NCBI GenBank assembly: GCA_027943245.1
Contig: JANDJZ010001748.1
Span: 62,001 to 126,000 of the forward strand
Length of the DNA: 64,000 nt
Direction: 5' to 3'
DNA from: Acanthamoeba sp. SK_2022b
Taxonomy: Eukaryota > Discosea > Longamoebia > Acanthamoebidae
Positions 1-9,497 of this stretch are shown in pieces (position 1 is the first letter of the stretch; each line of letters opens with the position of its first letter). Both the position numbers and the translations under genes were made by a program. Under the pieces are notes generated by a model. The model was not told the origin of the DNA. It made no database searches and was given only the letters and a program-made list of their open reading frames with translations.

Positions 1-85
1 CCTTGATGTCTTTCGCCATGGCCGCCTGGCTCATGGCCATCGCAATACAACCCGCCAGCAGTGCCTTACCTGTTGTTAATTTCAT
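1..85 (-). CDS. livJ: Branched-chain amino-acid ABC transporter substrate-binding protein, N-terminal fragment (LivJ/LivK type)
   Basis: Only the first 28 codons lie in the window. Read on the minus strand from the ATG at 85, they give a Sec signal peptide (MKLTTGKALLAGCIAMAMSQ, then AAMA) followed by KDIK. This matches the start of the periplasmic Leu/Ile/Val-binding proteins LivJ and LivK. The protein would capture branched-chain amino acids for the LivHMGF importer. Gene order supports the call, because livJ flanks panM and rpoH in E. coli. LivJ and LivK cannot be told apart from so little sequence. The gene reads divergently from panM. Confidence 0.7.
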   Translation of the reverse strand, partial: MKLTTGKALLAGCIAMAMSQAAMAKDIK

Positions 86-490
86 CCGCAAATCCCCATC
101 TGTCGTTGTGAACGTACCTGTTGTGTTTGCCTGCGCCCGATCGTTATTGACCGCTTTTGTTATAAGTAATAATGATTTAGGCGTTTTATCGGCATTATTT
201 TCTAATAAGACTTTATTTTTCATACCATTAAACAGGAATTTTCTTCTGCAAATCAACTTCATCCGGCAGAAACAAGCGGTGTAAACAGGATAAAATTCGA
301 ATTAAATCTGCGCTCTTTACCTTGAGGCGTAGTGCGTTGTGCTGGTTAACAATCCGTTTACTAACTATTTACTCGGAAAATGCCCCGTGCAAAAAACATA
401 TTGCACAGTAATCGTACAGAAAAACTTACACAACGCTCTGCACAAGATCTATTACACTGTCGGCATCATTTAGCTGCGCGGAAATTCTGC
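86..490. other. Intergenic region between livJ and panM
   Basis: About 400 bases without a convincing gene. The stretch is AT-rich compared with its neighbours and must carry the promoter of the minus-strand binding-protein gene and that of panM. Open frames that cross it are shadows or out-of-frame extensions. No clear terminator or recognisable operator was seen. Confidence 0.5.
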
Positions 491-883
491 ATGAAACTGA
501 CCATCGAGCGCCTGACCGCGCTGTCCCCGCAAGACCTTATCGACCTCGGTAAAATTTGGCCGCACCAGCAGCCGGAACAGTGGCAGAGCTGGCTGAGCGA
601 CGGCAAGGCGCTGTTCGCCGCCCGCTTCAACGAGCGGCTGCTGGGGGCGGTGAAAATCGCGCTGCAGGACGACCGCGCCGAACTGCAGGACCTGCTGGTG
701 CGCGAAGTGACGCGCCGCCGTGGCGTCGGTCTTTACCTGGTGCAGGATGCGCAGCGCCAGCTGCCGCAGGTCGCCCACTGGCAGCTGTCGACCGCCGGCC
801 TGGCGCCGCGCGAACGCGGGGAAGTCGATAACTTCATGCGCGCCTGCGGCTTCGCACCGCAGGGCGATCTCTGGCAAAAATGA
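491..883 (+). CDS. panM: PanM/PanZ, GNAT-fold PanD maturation factor
   Basis: The 130-residue product is close in length and sequence to E. coli PanM (127 residues). It shares the start MKLTI.RL, the central AARFNERLL and the LLVREVTRRRGVG stretch, which is the acetyl-CoA pyrophosphate loop of GNAT proteins. In E. coli PanM binds acetyl-CoA and the PanD zymogen, triggers self-cleavage of PanD to its pyruvoyl form, and limits beta-alanine and CoA synthesis when acetyl-CoA is high. The ATG at 491 was chosen over an in-frame ATG at 380 because only it aligns with the family start. The stop overlaps the next start by four bases (ATGA), so translation is probably coupled to the DUF3142 gene. Confidence 0.92.
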   Translation: MKLTIERLTALSPQDLIDLGKIWPHQQPEQWQSWLSDGKALFAARFNERLLGAVKIALQDDRAELQDLLVREVTRRRGVGLYLVQDAQRQLPQVAHWQLSTAGLAPRERGEVDNFMRACGFAPQGDLWQK

Positions 884-2097
884 AACGCCAGCTGGCGGCG
901 CTGGTCTTGATTGCGCTGGGGCTGGCGGCCGCGCTCCTCGGGCGCCAGCAGGCGCTGCGCCTGGCCTCAGGCTGGGATCAGCAGGTTTATGTCTGGCAGC
1001 GGGTCTGGACGCCGCAGCACGCCGATGCGCTGGCGCACAGCCGCGATCTGTTCGGTGGGCTGCGCGTGCTGGCGCTGCAGGTACATCCGCGCGAGGGCTG
1101 GCGGGAGATCCCGGCCGATCTCAGCCTGTTGAAGCAGGACGGCCGCCCGCTCTGGCTGGTAGCACGCCTCGACGGCCAGCTGCCGCAGCTGGACCAAGAA
1201 GCCATTATCCAGCGTCTGCTGGCGCTCACCCAACGCTGGCAGGCGGCCGGGCTGCCCGTCACCGGCGTCGAGATCGATCATGACGCCGCCACCGCCCGCC
1301 TGCCGGACTACCAACGCTTTCTACAGCGGCTGCACCAACGGCTGCCCGCCGCTTTGCAACTCGGCATCACCGCTCTGCCGGCCTGGATCGGCTCACCCGC
1401 TCTGCCCGGCGTACTGCAGCAGGCCGACAGTTCCGTCCTGCAGGTGCATGCCGTGCTCTCGCCGCAGCAGGGGCTGTTTGACGGCCCCTTGGCGCTGCGC
1501 TGGGTGCGGCAGTACGCCGCCGTCACACCGAAGCCGTTTCGCGTCGCGCTGCCGGCCTACGGCATGGCGCTGCTGGGGTTTGATGCGCAGGGCGCGCAGG
1601 TGGAGAGCGAATCCTCGCTGCGCGTGGCGGGCAACGGCCGCGAGCTGACGGTCGCGCCGCAGCAGATCGCCGATTTTCTGCAAGCGCTGGCGCAGCAAAC
1701 GCCGCCCCGGCTGCGCGGCATTATCTGGTTCCGCTTGCCGCTGGCGGACGATCGGCGCGCCTGGTCGCTCGCCACGCTGCGAGCGGTGATCGAACGGCGG
1801 CCACTGAACGTCGACTGGCAGGTAAAATTTAGGCCTCAGCCACAGCAAAACGGGCTGTATGATCTGATAATTCATAACAACGGGCCGGTGGACGCCCCGC
1901 TGCCGCAAGAGGTGGTCATCCGCGCCGACGACTGCCTGGCAGCGGACGCGGTCGGCAACTACCGGCTGGAATCCGCACCGCAACGGCAACGCTTTATCCG
2001 CATCAGCGGCGACCAGCTGCGCGCCGGGCAATCCCGGCCGCTGGGCTGGCTGCGCTGCCAACAACTGACGCCAGGAGGCACCCTTGTCACACCTTGA
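880..2097 (+). CDS. DUF3142 domain protein, membrane-anchored, TIM-barrel-like
   Basis: This 405-residue protein has one hydrophobic N-terminal segment (about residues 5-20) without a clear cleavage site, so it is probably anchored in the inner membrane facing the periplasm. I recognise the body as the DUF3142 family. Its VTGVEIDHDAA motif (about 127-137) resembles the strand-end acidic motif of TIM-barrel glycoside hydrolases, with D133 and D135 as possible catalytic or metal residues. This is inference from pattern only. The start ATG overlaps the panM stop by four bases, and the 3' end overlaps the next gene by 14 bases. The pair therefore forms one translational unit with panM. The substrate is unknown; a role in envelope polysaccharide handling is possible. 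Confidence 0.75.
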   Translation: MKRQLAALVLIALGLAAALLGRQQALRLASGWDQQVYVWQRVWTPQHADALAHSRDLFGGLRVLALQVHPREGWREIPADLSLLKQDGRPLWLVARLDGQLPQLDQEAIIQRLLALTQRWQAAGLPVTGVEIDHDAATARLPDYQRFLQRLHQRLPAALQLGITALPAWIGSPALPGVLQQADSSVLQVHAVLSPQQGLFDGPLALRWVRQYAAVTPKPFRVALPAYGMALLGFDAQGAQVESESSLRVAGNGRELTVAPQQIADFLQALAQQTPPRLRGIIWFRLPLADDRRAWSLATLRAVIERRPLNVDWQVKFRPQPQQNGLYDLIIHNNGPVDAPLPQEVVIRADDCLAADAVGNYRLESAPQRQRFIRISGDQLRAGQSRPLGWLRCQQLTPGGTLVTP

Positions 2098-4159
2098 TTC
2101 GCGCGCGGCACGGAACACCCGCCGCCTTCTTCCGCTGGCCATGCTGATCGGCGCCGCGCTGGCGCTGCCGCTGAACGGCTATGCCTGCGGTCCGGATTTT
2201 CCTAACCGGCTGCTGATCGACCGCAACGGCACCCTGCTGTATATGCCGGAGGGCAATTTCGCCTTCGAAGCCGGCCGACTGGTGCCGGCGGATAAGCAGC
2301 TGCCGCACTGGCAAGCCCCCCCGCCGCCGATGCCGCCGAAACCGATGCCGCAGTCGCCGGAAACGGTGGCAATCGGCAAAATGCGCGCCGCCAAAACGGT
2401 GGAAGAGGCTGACGCCGTCAATACTCAGGGGTTGTCCAACGCCGCGCGCCTTTATCAACTGGGCGCCGTCGCTTTCGCCAACCACGATCCGCGCGCCACA
2501 GAGTATTTCCAGCAGGTGCTGAAGCTGCCGGCCGCCGAACAGGGCGACTGGGGACTGCGGGCGCAGTATTCGCTTGGGCGGGTGTTGATGAATGACCACG
2601 GCACGCCGATGAATGAATCGGGTGAAGCGGCGCCCGCCGCCGAGCATCCGCCTAAAGCCGAACTTGAACAGGCGTTGGCGGCGTTCCAGCAAGTGATCGA
2701 TCGGGTGAAAAGCGGCGCCGCCGACCCCGATCAGCTGGCGCTGAGCAGCCTCGGGCAGCAGGCGCGCATCCACCTGTGGCTGGGTGACGTCGCTCCCGCC
2801 GCCCACCTGTACGCACAGCAGGCGGCGCAGGGCGATCCGAGCGGCGGGCAGTCGCTGCAGTACGTCTCCAGTTTCCTGGTCAATCCCGACCATCTGGAAA
2901 CGCTGAAACAGGTTATCGGCGATCCCTTAATCCAACAGCTGGTGACCATTGAACTGTTCGCCCGCAGCGGCAACCTGCAGATGGCGGATACCGACGGCAA
3001 CGGCCGCTCCGCACAGATCATCAGCCAGATCCTGACGCTGCTGGACGGCACGGTGAAAAGCGGCTTCGCCGGCAGCGATCGGCTGGCGGCATTGGCCTAC
3101 CGTTCCGGGCAGTACCCGATGGCGGCCAGCCTGCTGAAAAACGCCGGCGACAGCGGCCTGGCGTGGTGGCTGCGCGCCAAAATGGCGCTGCGTGACGGTG
3201 ACGTGAAAGCTGCCACCGCCGCCTATGCCAAGGCGGCAAGCGCATTCCCCGCCGACGAAAGCTGGGGCGAACAGCGCAACGCCGACTTCGTCGCGGAAAC
3301 CATCGTGCCCGAGTGCCGGGTGGCCGGCGAACAGGCTATCCTGGCGCTGAACCGCGGCGACTATCTGCAGGCGATGGACCTGCTGTATCGCGGCAAGGCG
3401 ATCTACTGGGCCGACGTGGCCGATGTGGCGGAGCGGGTGCTGACCGTCGATGAGTTGAAAGGCTTTGTCGATAAGCACGCCCCGGCGCCGACGACGCCGC
3501 TCAAGCCGGTTAACCCGGACGACTACGGCGGCCAGCAGATCACGCCGGAAGTGCAGCTGCGCGAGCTGCTGGCGCGGCGCTTGATGCGCGCCGGGCGAGC
3601 CGCGGAGGCGCTGGCCTACTTCGATATCCCCAACTACCGCCAGGCGGCGCAGCAGTACGCCGACGAGCTGAAGGCCGCCAAGGACAAGTCCGCCGCGCCG
3701 CTGACGCGCGCGCAGGCTTACTATCGCGCCGCCAACCTGCTGCGTGCCCAGGGGCTGGAGTTTACCGGTTATGAAATGACGCCGGACTACGCCATCTATG
3801 GCGCCGGCTATTCCTATCTGGGGGATGCGTTCGATACTCGCGAGCTGAAGCACAAAAGCTGGATAGACAGCGCAGAAGCGGCGCGCGCCAAGGCGGCGCT
3901 GCCGGCGCAGGACAACCGTTTCCTGCACTATCGCTGGCAGGCCGTGGGGTTGGCGCAGCAGGCGGCCGATCTGCTGCCGCCGAAAAGCCAGGCCTACGCC
4001 GCCGTGCTGTGTAACGCCGCCAGCTGGGTTATCAAGCGCGACGCCAAGACCGGTCGGGCGCTTTATCAGCGCTACATCAACACCGGCACCCGCTACCCGT
4101 GGGCGGCAAAATTCGGCTACGACTGCCCGGCGCCGGACTTCGCCACTGTTGCGCCATAA
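2084..4159 (+). CDS. Exported 691-residue protein with helical (TPR-like) repeats, function unknown
   Basis: The gene starts with TTG at 2084, set by a strong AGGAGG-like site at 2073-2078 and by the 14-base overlap with the DUF3142 gene. The first 34 residues look like a Sec signal (positive start, then AMLIGAALALPLNGYA), and the mature part begins with C35-GPDFP. The cysteine could carry a lipid, but the preceding residues (N-G-Y-A) are not a good lipobox. After a proline-rich linker (about 75-95) the protein is almost all helix, with Ala/Leu-rich pairs such as LAALAYRSGQYPMAASLL and VKAATAAYAKAA that resemble TPR units. It lies between panM and rpoH, where E. coli has no such gene. It probably acts with the DUF3142 protein. 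I do not recognise a named function. Confidence 0.7.
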   Translation: MSHLDSRAARNTRRLLPLAMLIGAALALPLNGYACGPDFPNRLLIDRNGTLLYMPEGNFAFEAGRLVPADKQLPHWQAPPPPMPPKPMPQSPETVAIGKMRAAKTVEEADAVNTQGLSNAARLYQLGAVAFANHDPRATEYFQQVLKLPAAEQGDWGLRAQYSLGRVLMNDHGTPMNESGEAAPAAEHPPKAELEQALAAFQQVIDRVKSGAADPDQLALSSLGQQARIHLWLGDVAPAAHLYAQQAAQGDPSGGQSLQYVSSFLVNPDHLETLKQVIGDPLIQQLVTIELFARSGNLQMADTDGNGRSAQIISQILTLLDGTVKSGFAGSDRLAALAYRSGQYPMAASLLKNAGDSGLAWWLRAKMALRDGDVKAATAAYAKAASAFPADESWGEQRNADFVAETIVPECRVAGEQAILALNRGDYLQAMDLLYRGKAIYWADVADVAERVLTVDELKGFVDKHAPAPTTPLKPVNPDDYGGQQITPEVQLRELLARRLMRAGRAAEALAYFDIPNYRQAAQQYADELKAAKDKSAAPLTRAQAYYRAANLLRAQGLEFTGYEMTPDYAIYGAGYSYLGDAFDTRELKHKSWIDSAEAARAKAALPAQDNRFLHYRWQAVGLAQQAADLLPPKSQAYAAVLCNAASWVIKRDAKTGRALYQRYINTGTRYPWAAKFGYDCPAPDFATVAP

Positions 4160-4177
4160 CGCCGAATTTCAGGCATG

Positions 4178-4206
4178 AAAAAGCCCGGCTTGCCGGGCTT
4201 TTTTTT
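4178..4206. terminator. Bidirectional Rho-independent terminator
   Basis: The inverted repeat AAGCCCGGC-TT-GCCGGGCTT is followed by eight T on the plus strand and preceded by five A. It can therefore stop both the plus-strand pair upstream and rpoH arriving from the right. Confidence 0.9.
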
Positions 4207-4222
4207 CGAATATCGCATCGAC

Positions 4223-5080
4223 TCAGGCTTCGATCGCCATTTTCAATTTCTTCATGGCGTTCTTTTCCAACTGGCGCACGCGCTCGGCGGAAACGCCGTA
4301 CTGATCGGCCAGCTCCTGCAGCGTCGACTTATTGTCGTCGTCCAGCCAACGGGCGCGGATGATATGCTGGCTGCGCTCGTCCAGACCTTCCAGCGCATAG
4401 GCCAGTTTGTCTGCGGCGTTGCTTTCCCAGTTATCTTCCTCGATGCCTTCGGCGAAGTCGGAGCTCTTGTCCTGCAGGTACAGCACCGGCGCCATCGCCT
4501 GGCCATCGCGGGCCTCGTCGTCCGGAGTCGGATCGAAAGTCATGTCCTGCGCCGCCATGCGAGATTCCATCTCGCGCACGTCTTTGCTGGTGACGCCCAG
4601 CTCGCGGGCCACCAGCTCCACTTCGTCCTGGTTGAACCAGCCCAAACGCTGTTTGGTTTTGCGCAGGTTAAAGAACAGCTTGCGCTGCGCTTTGGTGGTC
4701 GCCACTTTCACGATGCGCCAGTTGCGCAATACGTACTCGTGGATTTCCGCCTTAATCCAATGCACCGCAAAGGAAACCAGACGCACGCCGACTTCAGGGT
4801 TGAAGCGGCGAACGGCTTTCATCAGGCCGATATTGCCTTCCTGAATCAGGTCCGCCTGCGGCAGACCGTAGCCTGAATAGTTGCGGGCAATATGAGCGAC
4901 AAAGCGCAGGTGAGACAGGATGAGCTGCTTAGCGGCATCCAGATCGCCCTGATAATGCAGCCGTTCAGCCAGCTCCCGCTCTTCCTCTGCCGTCAGCATC
5001 GGATAGGCGTTGGCTGCCCGGATATAGGCTTCCAAGCTACCTTGGGGTACTAAGGCTAAAGTTTGCATTTCTTTGGTCAT
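4223..5080 (-). CDS. rpoH: RNA polymerase sigma factor RpoH (sigma-32, heat shock)
   Basis: This 285-residue sigma-70-family factor directs RNA polymerase to heat-shock promoters (chaperones and proteases). The order of domains is typical: region 1.2/2 with [20 protein letters not shown] (about 75-94) and the aromatic [12 protein letters not shown] melting segment, the RpoH box QRKLFFNLR (132-140) that sets it apart from other sigma factors, and a C-terminal region 4 with [14 protein letters not shown]. Its length matches E. coli (284). The ATG at 5080 has a GAGAGGG ribosome-binding site. A sigma-E-type promoter lies about 130 bases upstream. Temperature control by mRNA folding is known for the family; I did not model it here. 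Confidence 0.98.
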   Translation of the reverse strand: MTKEMQTLALVPQGSLEAYIRAANAYPMLTAEEERELAERLHYQGDLDAAKQLILSHLRFVAHIARNYSGYGLPQADLIQEGNIGLMKAVRRFNPEVGVRLVSFAVHWIKAEIHEYVLRNWRIVKVATTKAQRKLFFNLRKTKQRLGWFNQDEVELVARELGVTSKDVREMESRMAAQDMTFDPTPDDEARDGQAMAPVLYLQDKSSDFAEGIEEDNWESNAADKLAYALEGLDERSQHIIRARWLDDDNKSTLQELADQYGVSAERVRQLEKNAMKKLKMAIEA

Positions 5081-5397
5081 TCAAACCCTCTCTATGAGAA
5101 TACAAAATCATGCAGGTGATTATTACAGCGGGGAAATGATTGATTCTACGGCAGTTGCTGAAGCAAAAGCGGTTCCACACGCCGGGCACCTTAACATTTG
5201 CTGCAATTTTTGACCGTACTCCGCCCTATAAGTTCACCCTTTTTTGCAAGCATTGTTGCTGACAATACGTGACGAAGGTGCAGGCCGATAGGGAATTTGT
5301 GCGCTAAGAAGAGAGGTGTGGTGCTGACTTCGCTTGAGGTCACTCTTCTCCCGCAACGCGATCAAAAGCAGCAGGAGAAGAGTATACCAAAAAAATC
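5081..5397 (-). other. rpoH leader and promoter region
   Basis: The 317 bases between ftsX and rpoH contain no gene. They hold the sigma-E-type promoter annotated separately and a long inverted repeat (ACTCTTCTCC at 5342-5351 with GGAGAAGAGT at 5374-5383). E. coli has several rpoH promoters here, including sigma-70 ones; I could assign only the sigma-E-like one with confidence. Confidence 0.6.
5209..5235 (-). promoter_or_regulatory. Sigma-E-type promoter of rpoH (P3-like)
   Basis: On the minus strand the -35 GAACTT (5230-5235) is separated by 16 bases, ending in TACGG, from TCAAA (5209-5213). E. coli rpoH P3 has the same GAACTT, a 16-base spacer ending in CACGG, and TCTGA. It would raise sigma-32 under extreme heat and envelope stress. 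Confidence 0.75.
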
Positions 5398-6351
5398 TTA
5401 CTGTGGTGTAAATCGGCGTAAATGTTGCACTGTCGCCAGCCAGGCGGCGATCCAGCCGATCATCGCGGAGATGATCAGCAGCAGCAGCGCCTCGTCCCAG
5501 CCCAGCCCGTGCAGGGTGAAGGTGGTGCCGAATACCTTGGCTACCCCTGCGACTACCGACTCCAGCTGCCACACCAGCGCGCCGGAGAGCACCAGCGACA
5601 GCAGCGCGCCGGCAAAGCCCAGCATCGCCCCGCCGTTGAGGAACGGCCGCAGGATAAAGCCGTCGGTGGCGCCGATCAGCTTCATCACATTGATGGTGTC
5701 GCGACGGCTGAAGATGCTCAGACGCACGCTGTTGCCGATCACCAGGAACACCGCCACGATCATCAGCACGCCGATGATCGCCGCGATCTGGCCCGCCAGC
5801 CCGGTGAGCGCCGCCAGGCGGGCAAACCAGCTGTCATCCATACGCACTTCTTCCACGCCCTGCACCGCCGCTACGCGATCGCGCAGGGTGTTGAGGGTGT
5901 CCGAACTCTGGAAGCTCATCTTCGGCGTGACGATCGCCACCGCCGGCAGCGGGTTCTCTTCCAGCATGTCCAGCGCGCCGCCAAAGCCCGACCAGTTGCG
6001 GAACTCGCCGCGCGCTTCTTCACGCGACAGGTAGTTCACCTTCTCCACGCCGGCTTCCGCCTTGATGGCATCGAGCACTTTCAGCGCCGCGTCGTCATCG
6101 AGCGACTTATCCAGGTAGACCGTCAGCTGCGGCGTCGGGTACCACTGGCTGGCCGCGGTGCTGACGTTTTTCCACACGATGTAGCACACGCTCGGCAGCG
6201 TCAGGGAGATGGCGATCACCATCACCGTCAGCAGCGTCGCCAACGGCTGACGCAGCATGTCTTTGATGGCGTTCATCCAGGCGTAACGCCACTGTTCGCG
6301 CCAGCCGCCGCGCAGCGCCTTGCTCTTGGCGGTTTTTGCGTTATTGGCCAT
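5398..6351 (-). CDS. ftsX: FtsX, membrane subunit of the FtsEX divisome complex
   Basis: This 317-residue protein has the FtsX layout: a basic cytoplasmic start, a first membrane helix ([20 protein letters not shown]), a large periplasmic domain (about 75-205), and three C-terminal membrane helices in a permease-like domain. FtsEX sits at the division septum, where it activates amidases through EnvC and helps recruit later divisome proteins. The start overlaps the end of ftsE by 11 bases, so the two subunits are translationally coupled. The order ftsY-ftsE-ftsX-rpoH is the conserved enterobacterial one. The E. coli protein is slightly longer (352). Confidence 0.97.
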   Translation of the reverse strand: MANNAKTAKSKALRGGWREQWRYAWMNAIKDMLRQPLATLLTVMVIAISLTLPSVCYIVWKNVSTAASQWYPTPQLTVYLDKSLDDDAALKVLDAIKAEAGVEKVNYLSREEARGEFRNWSGFGGALDMLEENPLPAVAIVTPKMSFQSSDTLNTLRDRVAAVQGVEEVRMDDSWFARLAALTGLAGQIAAIIGVLMIVAVFLVIGNSVRLSIFSRRDTINVMKLIGATDGFILRPFLNGGAMLGFAGALLSLVLSGALVWQLESVVAGVAKVFGTTFTLHGLGWDEALLLLIISAMIGWIAAWLATVQHLRRFTPQ

Positions 6352-7012
6352 GGTGAGCGCCCCCTTGCATGCGGCCCTGGCTCAGCGTCAGGATGCGGTA
6401 ATTACGGCGGGCGATAAGCCCGGTGTCGTGCGTCGCCATTAATACGGTGACGCCGACGCGGTTGAATTCTTCAAACAGGCGCAGAATGCCTTCCGACAGC
6501 GCGTCGTCCAGGTTGCCGGTCGGCTCATCCGCCAGTAGCACCGCCGGCTTGTTCACCACCGCACGGGCGATGCCCACGCGCTGCTGCTCACCGCCGGACA
6601 GCTGAATCGGGAAGTTTTTCGCTTTATCCAGCAAACCGACCTTGTCCAGCGCGGCGGAGACGCGGCGACGGATGTCTTCGGTGCTGGCGCCGGCGATGAT
6701 CAGCGGCATCGCCACGTTGTCATACACCGTGCGATCCAGCAGCAGATGGTGATCCTGGAAGATCATGCCGATCTGCCGACGCAGGAACGGCACCTCGCGG
6801 TTTTTCAAACGGCTGATGTCGTGGCCGCCAAACCAGATGTGGCCGGCGCTGGGCCGTTCGATACCGCAAATCAGTTTCAGCAGGGTACTTTTCCCCGCGC
6901 CGGAATGGCCGGTCAGAAACGCCATTTCCGCCGGGCGCAGATGGAAATCGACCCCCTGCAGCGCTTGCCGTCCGCCCAGATAAGCTTTACTGACCTGTTC
7001 AAAGCGAATCAT
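6341..7012 (-). CDS. ftsE: FtsE, ATPase subunit of FtsEX
   Basis: A 223-residue ABC ATPase (E. coli 222). It has Walker [10 protein letters not shown] (35-43), the signature [14 protein letters not shown], Walker [13 protein letters not shown] and a switch histidine in VLMATHD. Together with FtsX it couples ATP hydrolysis to activation of peptidoglycan hydrolysis at the septum. It starts five bases after the ftsY stop and overlaps ftsX. The Walker residues are intact, so it should be active. Confidence 0.98.
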   Translation of the reverse strand: MIRFEQVSKAYLGGRQALQGVDFHLRPAEMAFLTGHSGAGKSTLLKLICGIERPSAGHIWFGGHDISRLKNREVPFLRRQIGMIFQDHHLLLDRTVYDNVAMPLIIAGASTEDIRRRVSAALDKVGLLDKAKNFPIQLSGGEQQRVGIARAVVNKPAVLLADEPTGNLDDALSEGILRLFEEFNRVGVTVLMATHDTGLIARRNYRILTLSQGRMQGGAHHGQ

Positions 7013-7017
7013 CCGTA

Positions 7018-8634
7018 TTAATCCTCTCGGGCAAAAAGTGCCTCAATAAAATCGTCAGCCTTAAACGGCCGCAAATCTTCGATGCCTTCCCCGACGCCGA
7101 TATAGCGAATCGGGATACCGAACTGATCGGCGATGGCGAAGATCACCCCGCCCTTGGCGGTACCGTCCAGTTTAGTCAGCGTGATGCCGGTTAAGCCCAC
7201 GGCCTCATTAAATAATTTCGCCTGACTGACCGCATTCTGGCCGGTGCTGGCATCGAGCGTCAGCATAACCTCATGGGGGGCCTGGTCGTCCAGTTTTTTC
7301 ATGACGCGGACGATCTTCTTCAACTCTTCCATCAGGTGCGATTTGTTCTGCAGACGGCCGGCGGTATCGGCGATCAAGACATCGATGCCGCGCGCCTTGG
7401 CAGCCTGCACCGCATCGAAGATCACCGAAGCGGAATCCGCGCCGGTATGCTGCGCCACCACCGGGATACGGTTACGTTCGCCCCACACCTGCAGCTGCTC
7501 CACCGCCGCGGCGCGGAAAGTATCCCCCGCCGCCAGCATCACCGACTTGCCTTCCGCCTGGAACTGACGCGCCAGCTTACCGATGGTGGTGGTTTTACCC
7601 ACGCCGTTCACGCCGACCATCAGGATGACATACGGGGTTTTCCCGCTGACATCCAGCGGCTGATCGACCTTGGCCAGAATTTCGGACATTTCCTCCTTCA
7701 GCTTGCCGTACAACGCTTCGGCGTCTTTCAGCTGCTTGCGGCTGGCGTGCTGGGTCAGGGAGGTGATGATCTTGCGCGTGGTATCCACGCCGACATCGGC
7801 GATCAGCAGCTGTTCTTCCAACTCGTCGAACAGGTCGTCGTCGATCTTTTTACCGCGGAACAGCCCCATAAAGCCGGAGCCAAGGTTTTGCTTGGTCTTC
7901 AGCAGGCTGCGCTTCAGGCGAGCGAAGAAGCCTTCTTTGGTCGGGCGCTCCTGCTCTTGCGCAGCGGCCGGCACCACAGGTTCAAGCGGCGCTTCTTCTT
8001 CCGGCTCGGGTTCTGGTTCGACGACTGGCTCAGGCTCAATGACCGGCTCAGGTTCAACGACCGGCTCAGGTTCAACGACCGGCTCAGGTTCAACGACCGG
8101 CTCGGGCTCAACGACCGGCTCAGGTTCGACGACCGGCTCGGGTTCGACGACAGGCTCTGGCTCAACACTCGGCTCAGGTTCGACAACCGGCTCTGGCTCA
8201 ACAATCGGCTCGGGCTCGACGACCGGCTCAGGTTCAACAACTGGCTCTGGCTCAACGACCGGCTCAGGTTCGACAACCGGCTCTGGCTCGACGATCGGCT
8301 GCTGCTGCGCCACTACCTGCTCGGTCACGCTGACAATCTCTTCGGCCAACGCTTGCGCCGTTGGGTGTTCGGCCGCCGCCGGCAGGTTCTCCGCGATTTG
8401 TTCGCCGGCCTGACCGTTATCCCACTCTCCCGGGGTGTCGACGGAGGCGGCAGGTTCAGATTCCTGGGCGGGGAGCTTGTCATCCAGCTTGGCGGCTGCC
8501 GGTTCAGCCGGCGTCTCCGCGGCCTGAGGCTCCGCCTGCTCTACCGGCTGCTCAGGTTGCTGTTGCTCTTCTTCCTTTTCCTTCTGGCCAAAGCCCAGCC
8601 AGGAGAAAAACCCACGTTTCTTATCTTTTGCCAT
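7018..8634 (-). CDS. ftsY: FtsY, signal recognition particle receptor
   Basis: A 538-residue SRP receptor GTPase, longer than E. coli FtsY (497). The C-terminal NG domain has G1 [14 protein letters not shown], the DTFRAAA motif, G3 DTAGR and G4 TKLDG. It docks SRP-ribosome complexes at the inner membrane and hands them to SecYEG. The N-terminal A domain is acidic and contains 16 tandem hexapeptides of the form P-V-V-E-P-E (annotated separately), which accounts for the extra length. The first residues ([16 protein letters not shown]) are the basic, aromatic membrane-binding element. The gene is first in the ftsYEX operon and reads away from rsmD. Confidence 0.98.
   Translation of the reverse strand: MAKDKKRGFFSWLGFGQKEKEEEQQQPEQPVEQAEPQAAETPAEPAAAKLDDKLPAQESEPAASVDTPGEWDNGQAGEQIAENLPAAAEHPTAQALAEEIVSVTEQVVAQQQPIVEPEPVVEPEPVVEPEPVVEPEPVVEPEPIVEPEPVVEPEPSVEPEPVVEPEPVVEPEPVVEPEPVVEPEPVVEPEPVVEPEPVIEPEPVVEPEPEPEEEAPLEPVVPAAAQEQERPTKEGFFARLKRSLLKTKQNLGSGFMGLFRGKKIDDDLFDELEEQLLIADVGVDTTRKIITSLTQHASRKQLKDAEALYGKLKEEMSEILAKVDQPLDVSGKTPYVILMVGVNGVGKTTTIGKLARQFQAEGKSVMLAAGDTFRAAAVEQLQVWGERNRIPVVAQHTGADSASVIFDAVQAAKARGIDVLIADTAGRLQNKSHLMEELKKIVRVMKKLDDQAPHEVMLTLDASTGQNAVSQAKLFNEAVGLTGITLTKLDGTAKGGVIFAIADQFGIPIRYIGVGEGIEDLRPFKADDFIEALFARED
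8005..8298 (-). repeat. Tandem 18-bp repeat (16 units) inside ftsY
   Basis: Sixteen 18-base units run head to tail in frame, each encoding VVEPEP or a variant ([18 protein letters not shown]). On the plus strand they read as GGCTC-aGG-tTC-aAC-gAC-C. Units differ mainly at third codon positions, so the array is not a very recent expansion throughout, but three adjacent units near 8045-8100 are identical. An in-frame unit allows copy number to change without breaking the gene. Confidence 0.9.
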
Positions 8635-8876
8635 GTTATGACTCTACTCCGTACCGAAGGCTCGCTTACCCTACATACCTGAAGGATATATGCTGACAAT
8701 AATCCGCCGAGTCTATCACTTTCCCTCGCGCAGCAACACGCATCCGGCATGCTTTCCGGTGTGAAATCAGACAACAAAGTTTTACCGTTCCCCCCGACGC
8801 CCGTCACCGGTAGAATAGGGGCAACTTTTCGTTAACCTCTGCGGCCCCGCGCCGCAAAAGAAATCAAACAACGCTT

Positions 8877-9497
8877 ATGACAAGACTCTCGCCACGGGCG
8901 GCGGCCAAAAAACCGCCCCAGGCCGCAGCCGGACAGATCCGCATCATCGGCGGCCAATGGCGCGGTCGCAAGCTTCCGGTGCCGAACAGCCCGGGGCTGC
9001 GCCCCACCACCGATCGGGTGCGTGAAACCCTGTTCAACTGGCTGGCGCCGGTGATTCAGGGCGCGCGCTGTCTGGACTGTTTCGCCGGCAGCGGCGCATT
9101 AGGGCTGGAAGCGCTGTCGCGCTACGCCGGCAGCGCCACGCTGCTGGAATTCGAACGGCCGGTGGCGCAGCAGCTGGAAAAAAATCTGGCGCTGCTGCAG
9201 GGCAAAGGGGTGGTTATCAACACCAACGCGCTGAGCTGGCTGGCGGGCGAGGGCCAACCGTTTGACGTGGTGTTTCTCGATCCGCCGTTTCGCAAAGGCC
9301 TGCTGGCGGAGACCGCCTTGTTGCTGGAGCAGCGAGGCTGGCTGGCCGACGAGGCCTGGATCTATGTAGAAGCCGAGGCGGAAAGCGCCGCGGCGGACGT
9401 GCCTGCCAGCTGGCAGCTGCACCGGGAGAAAGTCGCCGGCCAGGTGGCCTATCGCCTTTATATTCGTTCGCAAGAGAAAACCGACCATGCTGATTAA
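8877..9497 (+). CDS. rsmD: RsmD, 16S rRNA (guanine-966-N2)-methyltransferase
   Basis: A 206-residue SAM-dependent methyltransferase (E. coli 198). It has IIGGQWRGRKL near the start, the SAM-binding LDCFAGSGALGLEALSR, and the catalytic motif DVVFLDPPF (motif IV, DPPF type of N2-guanine methylases). It modifies G966 of 16S rRNA in the 30S subunit. It is divergent from ftsY, as in E. coli, and overlaps yhhL by 11 bases, so the pair is one transcript. About 240 bases of promoter region separate it from ftsY. Confidence 0.97.
   Translation: MTRLSPRAAAKKPPQAAAGQIRIIGGQWRGRKLPVPNSPGLRPTTDRVRETLFNWLAPVIQGARCLDCFAGSGALGLEALSRYAGSATLLEFERPVAQQLEKNLALLQGKGVVINTNALSWLAGEGQPFDVVFLDPPFRKGLLAETALLLEQRGWLADEAWIYVEAEAESAAADVPASWQLHREKVAGQVAYRLYIRSQEKTDHAD

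Noticed and set aside
7273..8682. 469-codon plus-strand frame with repeated NDRLRF-like units
   Set aside because: The repeats are only the reverse reading of the FtsY hexapeptide array.
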